This document shows positions 25,308-32,658 of a DNA stretch of 48,836 nt, one piece after another (the first letter of the stretch is position 1; each line of letters starts with the position of its first letter). This stretch comes from JAFMKE01 sp964655225 (GTDB lineage Bacteria > Bacteroidota > Bacteroidia > Chitinophagales > UBA8649), in assembly GCA_964655225.1 (NCBI GenBank), contig CAZZMB010000013.1, positions 1-48,836 on the forward strand, written 5' to 3'. The notes under the pieces were generated by a model. That model saw only the letters and a list, made by a program, of their open reading frames with translations. It had not been told where the DNA came from and ran no database searches. The position numbers and the translations under genes were made by a program.

Positions 25308-28122
25308 AATCTTTAATTAATGCACGATATGCAATAGTGTGGATGTCTGTTCGTGTATTTTTCTGTGCAAGAATGTTTTTACCATACGCATCAGGATAAG
25401 TTCTATTGGATAAAAAGACATAAATTAATTTGGTTTCAGGATCAGCCCAAACACATGTTCCGGTAAAACCTGTATGCCCAAAGCACCAATCACTAGAAAA
25501 CCTTGAACTTGGCCCGGGTCCACGCTTACCGGTTTTGTCATCTTTTTCAGCCGGCTTATCAAATCCGAGTCCTCGACGGTTATCTTGGTCTTTATAGTGT
25601 GCGGTGTTGAAATAAGCGATGGTCTCTTTTTTTAAGAATTGTTTTCCGTTATAAACACCGTCATCCATTAACATTTGGAATATTGCAGCGATATCGTGGG
25701 TGTTGCTAAATAAGCCTGCATGACCACAGACGCCACCTAGCATAGCGGCTCCAGGATCATGTACATAGCCTTGTACTTTTTGTTTTCGAAATAAGGTGTC
25801 ATTTTCCGTTGGAGGAATTCTATTCAATGCGAATTTTACGCTTGGATTAAACGAAATATTATTGAGTCCCATCGGATGATAAAACTCATCTTGCACATAC
25901 TGATCTAATGTTTTACAACTTATTTGTTGAATGACTCTCATTAACAAATAAAACCCTAAATCGCTGTATCGGTATTGAGGATTTTCCATAATACTTACTC
26001 CTTCTATAGTTTTCCAGATTACATTTGTAGAGTCTTTACATATAAATAAATCTTCAGCCACTTTAACACAATAGGCTCCATTTGAATCTACACTATACCA
26101 ATCGTTGTAAACAGAATCTTCTATTGTGGAACTGTAAAAAGGAATCCATCCAGGCAGACCGGATTGATGAGCAAGAATATCTTTTATCACCAAGTTCTCC
26201 ACCTTGGTTCCTTCCAATTCTGGCAAATAGTGAAGTAGAGTTTCATCCAATTCTAGTTCTTTATTTTCATACAACTTCATGACCGATAGTGTCGTCGCCG
26301 CCACCTTGGTGATGGAGGCAAGGTCATAAATGGTTTGCGAATTTATAGGAATTTGTTCATCGTAGGTGGCATANNNNNNNNNNNNNNNNNNNNNNNNNNN
26401 NNNNNNNNNNNNNNNNNNNNNNNNNNNNNNNNNNNNNNNNNNNNNNNNNNNNNNNNNNNNNNNNNNNNNNNNNTCACCAAACAGCGCTTTAGCAGCGCCT
26501 AATTGTGCATGATTATTATCCTCATAAGCGATTAAAATCGTGTTGAAATCTTCAAAATGGATTAAACTGTATGGTGAACCAAATAAGATGATAACAAGCT
26601 CGGTTTTTTTATTTAATTCGTTCAGCAAGTGTAATTCACCGGCAGAAAATCCATAGTTTTTGCTCTTCCATCTGCTCATATTATGCACCGATACAATTAC
26701 TCGATCATACTCGTTCATTTTAGTTAAATGTGTATTGGCTTGGTCGAGACTTATTCCATTGGGAATGTTAATGCTGACACCCACACCTCGTTTAGTTAAA
26801 CCAGTTTGAAAAAGTTCTTCTTCACTAGAGCCAAGTGCAAGGCTTGCAGTATACCTTTGCTGACCTGTTTTAAGTGGCAGCAGATTTTTTTTATTGGTGG
26901 CTATGGTTAAAGCACTTTCAAATAATAGCCGATTAAGGCTGTCTCCTTTTTCTGAAGTAATAAGGGGTGGAACAAGGCTAGTATTCAGCGCCTCATTTTC
27001 ATGCAGTCCAAGTTCATACTTGTAAGACAGCACTTTTTTTAAACGCATATCAATATATTCCTGGGTTATTTCACCGTCAAGTACTGCTTTTTTTATGAGC
27101 TTTATCCCTTTAGGAATGTTTTCAGAAACAACCAGGACATCGTTTCCTGCAAGAAATGCGGTTTTATCTACATCACCAGGGGTAAAATATTTACTCACCC
27201 CCTTCATGTTTAGTGCATCTGAGAATACAAGACCATCAAAGCCCAAACTATCTTTGAGTAAGTCACTAACTACTTTTTTGGACAGGCTTGAAGCTAAGTT
27301 TGGCGTGCTATCCAAACTTGGTATACTTAAGTGGGCAACCATTATTCCCATCATTCCATTTTCAATGGCAACTTTGAATGGATATAATTCTAAACTATCC
27401 AAGCGTTCAAAACTGTGATTAATTATGGGAAGATCTTTATGTGAATCTGTATCGGTATCTCCATGACCAGGAAAATGCTTTCCTACTGCCATTACACCCA
27501 CATTTTGCATACCTTGTGCATAGGATAATCCTTTGAGGGCAACATTATATTTGTCTTCTCCAAAGCTTCTATCGTTTATTACTGGGTTGTTTATATTGTT
27601 GTTGACGTCAATTACTGGTGCAAGATTAATATTGATTCCTATTGCCTTGCATTCTTCACCAATTTGTTCTCCCATCTGAAAGATCAGATTATTATCCTTA
27701 ATAGCTCCTAAAGTTAGTTGTCTTGGGTATTGAATAGTGCTATCAACCCGCATATTAATGCCCCACTCGCCATCTATAGAAGCGAATAATGGAATCTTGC
27801 TTGCTTCCTGAAAATCATTTGTCCAACTGGCTATTTGGCTAGGGTGACCTTTAAAGAAAATAACGCCGCCAATATCGTGGGTCTCAATTATTTTTTTGAC
27901 GGATATTCTATTAGTTTCTTTTTGTGTTGGATACACACCAAGCATAAAAAATTGCGCTATCTTTTGATCTAAACTTAGGTTTGCAGTTACAGAATCTACC
28001 CATGATGTCTTTTGTGCATGATAAACTAAATTTTTTTTATTGGGGACATGGTGGTTGTGTATTCCTGTCGAATAAAAGGAAAAACACGTTAAAACTAGTA
28101 AAACCCACAAAAACCTGTTCAT
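25306..28122 (-). CDS. glycoside hydrolase family 3 (NagZ-type) fused to a serine beta-lactamase-like domain; interrupted by an assembly gap
   Basis: The N-terminal half (after a signal sequence, residues 1-20) is a GH3 beta-N-acetylhexosaminidase with KHFPGHGDTDTDSH near residues 214-227 (NagZ catalytic His/Asp motif) and nucleophile Asp near 302 in FSDALNM. The C-terminal half is a class C beta-lactamase/PBP-like hydrolase: SITK (nucleophile Ser, near 601 with the placeholder length), YSD, and HTG in HTGFTG. A 100-N run breaks the interdomain region (26374-26473), so the length of 938 is provisional. Exported, it probably trims muropeptides or other GlcNAc-linked glycans, with a peptidase/esterase partner domain. 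Such fusions occur in this phylum. The reading frame is the same on both sides of the placeholder. Confidence 0.85.
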   Translation of the reverse strand: MNRFLWVLLVLTCFSFYSTGIHNHHVPNKKNLVYHAQKTSWVDSVTANLSLDQKIAQFFMLGVYPTQKETNRISVKKIIETHDIGGVIFFKGHPSQIASWTNDFQEASKIPLFASIDGEWGINMRVDSTIQYPRQLTLGAIKDNNLIFQMGEQIGEECKAIGININLAPVIDVNNNINNPVINDRSFGEDKYNVALKGLSYAQGMQNVGVMAVGKHFPGHGDTDTDSHKDLPIINHSFERLDSLELYPFKVAIENGMMGIMVAHLSIPSLDSTPNLASSLSKKVVSDLLKDSLGFDGLVFSDALNMKGVSKYFTPGDVDKTAFLAGNDVLVVSENIPKGIKLIKKAVLDGEITQEYIDMRLKKVLSYKYELGLHENEALNTSLVPPLITSEKGDSLNRLLFESALTIATNKKNLLPLKTGQQRYTASLALGSSEEELFQTGLTKRGVGVSINIPNGISLDQANTHLTKMNEYDRVIVSVHNMSRWKSKNYGFSAGELHLLNELNKKTELVIILFGSPYSLIHFEDFNTILIAYEDNNHAQLGAAKALFGXXXXXXXXXXXXXXXXXXXXXXXXXXXXXXXXXXYATYDEQIPINSQTIYDLASITKVAATTLSVMKLYENKELELDETLLHYLPELEGTKVENLVIKDILAHQSGLPGWIPFYSSTIEDSVYNDWYSVDSNGAYCVKVAEDLFICKDSTNVIWKTIEGVSIMENPQYRYSDLGFYLLMRVIQQISCKTLDQYVQDEFYHPMGLNNISFNPSVKFALNRIPPTENDTLFRKQKVQGYVHDPGAAMLGGVCGHAGLFSNTHDIAAIFQMLMDDGVYNGKQFLKKETIAYFNTAHYKDQDNRRGLGFDKPAEKDDKTGKRGPGPSSRFSSDWCFGHTGFTGTCVWADPETKLIYVFLSNRTYPDAYGKNILAQKNTRTDIHTIAYRALIKD
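26374..26473. other. assembly gap of 100 N
   Basis: Exactly 100 undetermined bases, the conventional placeholder for a scaffold gap of unknown size. It removes the end of the GH3 C-terminal domain and the start of the beta-lactamase-like domain. Confidence 1.
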
Positions 28123-28126
28123 ATTA

Positions 28127-28134
28127 CAAAAGTA
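28127..28134 (-). promoter_or_regulatory. candidate -7 element before the GH3 fusion gene
   Basis: Minus-strand TACTTTTG matches TAnnTTTG but lies only 4 bases before the ATG, so a transcript would be nearly leaderless. It may be coincidental. Confidence 0.25.
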
Positions 28135-28243
28135 TACTCTTCATCAGATTAATACTACTAAAACCATGCTAAATTATAGTACTACCAATTGTTTATAGCA
28201 ATTAAAGTGTCTAGTGGAGAGGAATCTTTTATCTTCTGTAAAT

Positions 28244-29428
28244 CTAAAGAGCGGTCTTTTGCTCAGACTTAAAGGGGTGCCTTACTTCAAAGGGTTCAGG
28301 TTTTAAGTAGGAGGTTAATGGCCTGATGGCAAGATTCGGAATCTTACTGTTATGTTTTAAAAAGGAATATGCCTTCACGGGTGTCGCTCCTACTGATGTT
28401 TTTATCTCACTGGCAGTTCTTCCAAAGTGAATTTGTTTTTTTTCTGCCAAAATTCCTTGTTCAATAGCATCATACAAAATTCGCTGATAGATCGAATATT
28501 CTCGATTCAAGGAATAATCCAAGCCTATAAAATTTAGATACAAACACTCAGTATCTTCAAAATAGGAAATTAGGCCAACTAGTTTCCCATCAAGGTAAAA
28601 TCCTCTAACAAAAAATTGTTTGGGGTAAGCTTTTTTGAAATTCTGAAAGTAGGAATTATTTATCTCTGCCAATTTAAATGTGGCATTATTCATCACATTT
28701 TTATACAATTGGTAAATTTCTTTTTCTTGATTTTGGATAGCAGGGAGATCTAAGTCTTTTACGCTAAGATTCGCACCGTTCTTTAATACTTTTTTGGTAC
28801 GAACCCTATATTTTGAAACGACACTGTTTAGATAATCATTGAAAGTATTCCAGGCAGTGTCAATATCAAAAATTAAATCTGGCTCCACTTCAAACAACCG
28901 ATAACCGGATGATAATATGCGTTTATGCCCAACTAAGTCTTCCTCGTGTAAATCACTTATCAAAAGGGCATCAAATTTAAATTGGGTAGATAAAAATTCA
29001 CCAGCTTCTTCGATGATTTCCCATTTTATTTCATCGGTAAGCTCATCTGTTTCCCAATATTGCCCATTATCTCCAGTGACAAAAACATTACCCAAAACAG
29101 CTAAATTCCAGTTGACTCGCTCTAAAGCCAAATCAACAATTGCTTCCATGGTTTTATTGATTAGACAATCTTCACCTTGGGGAATATAGGATTTTAGTTC
29201 ACCGCCTTTAAAAGGCATAATTTGAAAGTAGAAATGAGCGAATACTTTCCCTTTTTTACTTACCTCAGTTGTAAAGTGCTTGACTTGGGGGTGTATCTTG
29301 ATAGAGTGCGCTATAAAGTCAGCGTGTTCAAAAAACGCCCTGCCTTGATCACCTTGATTATTCCATGTTTGGTAATTATCAACCAACTTAAATTGGAAAC
29401 TCGACTTCTTGGTTTCTTGATAAAACAT
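28244..29428 (-). CDS. FemAB-like / GNAT-fold protein (peptidoglycan-associated acyltransferase-like)
   Basis: A 394-residue soluble protein resembling the FemAB-like (GNAT-related) family annotated as peptidoglycan biosynthesis/recognition. Visible features: two related alpha/beta halves; the second half contains FFVRGFYLDGKLVGLISYFEDTEC and LNFIGLDYSLNREYSIYQRILYDAIEQGI, typical of acyl-transfer GNAT cores. IHFGRTASEIKTSVGA is the family's C-terminal signature. No signal peptide. It follows the UbiB kinase by 16 bases and precedes the GH3 fusion, suggesting a transcript with envelope functions. The acceptor and acyl donor are unknown, and lipid-related roles are also possible. Confidence 0.65.
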   Translation of the reverse strand: MFYQETKKSSFQFKLVDNYQTWNNQGDQGRAFFEHADFIAHSIKIHPQVKHFTTEVSKKGKVFAHFYFQIMPFKGGELKSYIPQGEDCLINKTMEAIVDLALERVNWNLAVLGNVFVTGDNGQYWETDELTDEIKWEIIEEAGEFLSTQFKFDALLISDLHEEDLVGHKRILSSGYRLFEVEPDLIFDIDTAWNTFNDYLNSVVSKYRVRTKKVLKNGANLSVKDLDLPAIQNQEKEIYQLYKNVMNNATFKLAEINNSYFQNFKKAYPKQFFVRGFYLDGKLVGLISYFEDTECLYLNFIGLDYSLNREYSIYQRILYDAIEQGILAEKKQIHFGRTASEIKTSVGATPVKAYSFLKHNSKIPNLAIRPLTSYLKPEPFEVRHPFKSEQKTAL

Positions 29429-29444
29429 GAATGAATATACCCTT

Positions 29445-31139
29445 TTAGAGATTACGGGTTCTTAACACGGCAAATAATAAAATTGTTCCTAAAAATAGGG
29501 AAAAGGCGTATCCTGTGACAGAAAGAATAGGCAAACCAATCGCTCCAACCATATAATTTTCACTCATGGGGATTGTTGCAAGTATAGAAGAGCCTAAAAC
29601 CAGTGTAAAAATGATAAAAGTTAAAATAAACCTGTTCACAACTCTATCCATTTTTCGCAGCAGAGCTTCATATCCTTTGTGTTCAATTTGAACATTCAGT
29701 TTACCTTGCCTAGTTTTCTTTAAAATTGAGCGTACTTCAACAGGAATACTATTAAGTAATGCACTGATTTCATCAAATCGGGTTAAACCTTCTTTGGCTA
29801 GGTTCGTCATCGAATACTCTTCTTTAAGAAGTTTAAATCCGTATGGCTGAACGAATTGGTTGATGTTAAATTCTGGATGTATCTGTTTTCCAATGCCTTC
29901 TAGAAGACCTAAAGCTCTAAATATTAAGGTAACACTGCCCGGAACACGCATATTGTAATCACGCATAACACCTTGCAAACTTAAAATCAAGTCTTCTATT
30001 TTACTTTCAGCAACATCTAGTGTGGTGTATTCTTCAATTATCTCCTGAAGGTCATACTCCAACATTCTAACATTTTCAATATCATGGCTGATACATAACT
30101 TTCTAAGATTGAGGGCCATCTTTTTTGAATCCCCTTGTGCCATAGCAACAAAAACTTGGGCAAAGGATATTTTATCCCGTTGCATAAGTTTTCCAACCAT
30201 CCCAAAATCAATTAAACAGATTCGTCCATCTTTTTGAATAATTATATTCCCTGGGTGAGGATCTGCATGAAAATAACCAAACTCAAAAATTTGAGTAAGG
30301 TAAATGTCCATGCCACGTTCGGCAACTTTTTTCCCATCGATACTCCATTCCTCTAGTTGTTTTTGGTCCGTAATCTTACATCCGCCAGCAAACTCTATAA
30401 TCAACAATTTCTCTGTAGAATATTCTCGGTAAGCTCTAGGAACATAAAAATCTTTTCTCTTCCGATAAAATTTTCGAAAATTTTCAATATTTCTTGCCTC
30501 GTTTAAGTAGTCAAGCTCTTTTATAGTGCTTTTTTCAATTTCAAGCAAACTATCCTCAACGGCTTCATAAGTAAGGCCATTCTGTTCGATAACCCCTTTA
30601 GCATGGGGAAGAATGGATTTGGCTATCTCTAAATCTTGAACCAAAAGCTTCCCTACTCCTGGCCTTCTTAATTTGACAACTACCTCTTCACCAGTTCGAA
30701 GCTTAGCTTTATAAACTTGACCAATAGAGGCTGAACCAATAGGCACTTCATTAAATTCTTCAAATATTTCATCGTAAGGGCGTGGAAGCTCTTCGTCTAA
30801 TATTTTACGAGCAACGGTAAAAGGAAATGTTTTTACCTCGCTCTGTAATTTTTTCAGCTCAACAATTAACTCTTCTGGAAGTATGTCAGACCGGTTAGAC
30901 ATAATTTGCGCAATTTTGATGGCGGAAGGACCAGCTTCTTCAGCAGCCATTCTTATTCTTTCCCATCGAGTAGTTGCGCTGACTATCCTGTTTTCGCGAG
31001 TCCAACTGAGCAACATTCTACGAGGCACAATATTTTGCAAGAAGGAATGAAACACGATATCCTCAAAACCATATTTAATTAAGACCTTAATGATTTGACG
31101 CGTTCTGCCTAAATGTTTAAAGGTGCCGTCTAACAACAT
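29445..31139 (-). CDS. AarF/UbiB/ABC1 family atypical kinase
   Basis: A 564-residue UbiB-family protein with two C-terminal transmembrane helices (about 505-560). The signature PSAIKIAQIMSNRSDILP near residues 69-86 has KIAQ where the family KxGQ motif usually carries Gly. PIGSASIGQVYKAKL is the nucleotide-binding loop with Ser/Ala residues, VVVKLRRPG the ATP lysine, HADPHPGNI the catalytic loop and LIDFGMVGK the DFG equivalent. Family members act in ubiquinone/menaquinone synthesis or lipid homeostasis, generally as ATPases rather than protein kinases. In this phylum, which uses menaquinone, the role is inferred. It lies 33 bases after rlmN on the same strand. Confidence 0.92.
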   Translation of the reverse strand: MLLDGTFKHLGRTRQIIKVLIKYGFEDIVFHSFLQNIVPRRMLLSWTRENRIVSATTRWERIRMAAEEAGPSAIKIAQIMSNRSDILPEELIVELKKLQSEVKTFPFTVARKILDEELPRPYDEIFEEFNEVPIGSASIGQVYKAKLRTGEEVVVKLRRPGVGKLLVQDLEIAKSILPHAKGVIEQNGLTYEAVEDSLLEIEKSTIKELDYLNEARNIENFRKFYRKRKDFYVPRAYREYSTEKLLIIEFAGGCKITDQKQLEEWSIDGKKVAERGMDIYLTQIFEFGYFHADPHPGNIIIQKDGRICLIDFGMVGKLMQRDKISFAQVFVAMAQGDSKKMALNLRKLCISHDIENVRMLEYDLQEIIEEYTTLDVAESKIEDLILSLQGVMRDYNMRVPGSVTLIFRALGLLEGIGKQIHPEFNINQFVQPYGFKLLKEEYSMTNLAKEGLTRFDEISALLNSIPVEVRSILKKTRQGKLNVQIEHKGYEALLRKMDRVVNRFILTFIIFTLVLGSSILATIPMSENYMVGAIGLPILSVTGYAFSLFLGTILLFAVLRTRNL

Positions 31140-31172
31140 GACGTAAAAATAAGATTATTGCGCGAAATCTTG

Positions 31173-32201
31173 CTATTTATTTGCTAATTGTCCGCATGCA
31201 GCATCAATATCTTCCCCTCTGCTTATGCGTACCTTGGCTGTAACACCGTTTTGTTCGAGAAGCTTGATAAATGCATTTCTTCTCGTTTTATTGGCCTTGC
31301 TCAGCAAAACACCATCTACCTGATTGTACTCTATTATGTTAACAAATGCAGGGACTTGCTTGCACAGCTTTAAGAGTTCTTTTGCATCCTCAATAGAATC
31401 ATTAAAGTGATCGAATAGTATATATTCAAAGGTTACTTTGTTTTTGGTTTGCTGATAGAAGTATTGAAGAGCATCCATAACTTCCTCAATTGAGTTGCTT
31501 CGATTGATTCCCATAATTTCATCTCTCTTTGCATTTGTAGGCGCGTGCAATGACCAAGCCAATTTAAAGTCTTTCCCTTCATCTGCAAGCCGTCTTATTC
31601 CTCTTGCAATACCAACAGTTGAAAGGGTTATTCTTCTTGGGGCCATACCCAAACCTTCAGGAGACGTAATTTTTTCTATAGCCGCCATAACATTATCATA
31701 GTTTAGTAAGGGCTCTCCCATGCCCATAAACACAATATTACTCAAATGATGCTTGTAGTTTTCTTTGGCTATCTTGTTTAAAAGAACTACTTGATCATAA
31801 ATTTCTCCAGGGCCTAAGTTCCTTTCTCGTTTAATCATGCCAGTGGCGCAGAAGGCACAGCTTAATGTACAACCCACTTGGGCTGAGACACAGGCGGTCA
31901 TCCTTTTATCTGCAGGAATCAATACTCCCTCTATGATACGATTATCATATAAATTGAACCCCAACTTGATAGTACCGTCAATGCTCTTCTGGTGCGTATC
32001 TATTTGAGCACATCGAATTTCGTATTGCTTATTGAGCGCTAACCGCAATTCTTTGGGCAGGTTGCTCATCTCCATAATATTATTAGAACTTTTATTCCAT
32101 AGCCAATCATACAATTGTTTTGCCCTAAATTTCGGTTGAGACATAGACTCAAAAAGACTTTCTAACTCTAGCTGGGATAATATTCGTAAATCTTTTTTCA
32201 A
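31173..32201 (-). CDS. rlmN: dual-specificity RNA methyltransferase RlmN
   Basis: RlmN is a radical-SAM enzyme methylating C2 of A2503 in 23S rRNA and A37 of some tRNAs. The cluster CxxxCxxC is at Cys111, Cys115 and Cys118 (CTLSCAFC). GMGEPLLNYDNV, RRITLSTVG and LAWSLHAPTNAKRDEIM follow, and near the C terminus SRGEDIDAACGQL carries the methyl-carrying cysteine. Start: the protein begins KKDLRILSQ after a TTG at 32199-32201; the codon immediately before is TAA, so no longer reading exists, and the next Met is at residue 20 within the conserved N domain. TTG initiation is therefore very likely. A -7 element and a perfect palindrome lie immediately upstream. Confidence 0.96.
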   Translation of the reverse strand: MKKDLRILSQLELESLFESMSQPKFRAKQLYDWLWNKSSNNIMEMSNLPKELRLALNKQYEIRCAQIDTHQKSIDGTIKLGFNLYDNRIIEGVLIPADKRMTACVSAQVGCTLSCAFCATGMIKRERNLGPGEIYDQVVLLNKIAKENYKHHLSNIVFMGMGEPLLNYDNVMAAIEKITSPEGLGMAPRRITLSTVGIARGIRRLADEGKDFKLAWSLHAPTNAKRDEIMGINRSNSIEEVMDALQYFYQQTKNKVTFEYILFDHFNDSIEDAKELLKLCKQVPAFVNIIEYNQVDGVLLSKANKTRRNAFIKLLEQNGVTAKVRISRGEDIDAACGQLANK

Positions 32202-32204
32202 TTA

Positions 32205-32221
32205 GTTTCAAAATTTGAAAC
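32205..32221. promoter_or_regulatory. 17-bp perfect palindrome over the rlmN start region
   Basis: GTTTCAAA (32205-32212), one A, TTTGAAAC (32214-32221) is a perfect inverted repeat. It begins 3 bases upstream of the rlmN TTG start and touches the -7 element, covering the probable transcription start. It could be a repressor operator, or the first bases of the mRNA as a hairpin next to the start codon. Confidence 0.5.
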
Positions 32222-32228
32222 AAAGTTA
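32221..32228 (-). promoter_or_regulatory. candidate -7 element for rlmN
   Basis: Minus-strand TAACTTTG matches TAnnTTTG exactly, 19 bases upstream of the rlmN TTG start, with its last base shared with the palindrome 32205-32221. Confidence 0.5.
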
Positions 32229-32277
32229 ATCGGCATTCCGTAACTATTTGTAACAACATAAATAAAATTGATATATT

Positions 32278-32658
32278 ATGAAAAATTTAAAAACTACATT
32301 ACTTCTTGCTTTTGCTTTATTCGCAACTTTTAGCTTCGCGAGTGAAAAACCATATCTTGTTATTGAAGAGACTGATGAGTCTTACGAGGTATTTTTAAAA
32401 TTAGACAACGTTGAAAATATTGCCTCCATAAATATTTTAGGTGACTACAGAGTTGGGGATGATAAATCAAGTCTTTCAGTTAGTATCGGTGCAGATGAGC
32501 TTTCATCTTACGATGATAAGTTTGCTCTAGTTCATAAACTAGACGGTTGTTGCACTCATGCTACTTATACCGTTCTTATGACAGATAAAGACGGAAATGT
32601 GAGTGGATTTCCAGCAGTAAATGTTGATTTCAGCTCACTTACTCTGGCACTTAACTAG
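32278..32658 (+). CDS. small secreted protein of unknown function
   Basis: A 126-residue protein with a clear signal peptide (MKNLKTTLLLAFALFATFSFA, cleavage before SEK). The mature part, about 104 residues, is acidic and beta-rich, with a vicinal cysteine pair in LDGCCTHATY near residues 93-102 and a predicted Ig-like strand pattern. The family is not recognised. It diverges from rlmN over 76 bases and its stop lies in the CTAG shared with the convergent glycosyltransferase gene. It is probably periplasmic or surface-exposed; the CC pair could be redox-active or bind a metal. Confidence 0.7.
   Translation: MKNLKTTLLLAFALFATFSFASEKPYLVIEETDESYEVFLKLDNVENIASINILGDYRVGDDKSSLSVSIGADELSSYDDKFALVHKLDGCCTHATYTVLMTDKDGNVSGFPAVNVDFSSLTLALN

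Noticed and set aside
28170..28210. AATTG-CAATT inverted repeat before the GH3 gene
   Set aside because: Only 5-base arms in AT-rich sequence, expected by chance.
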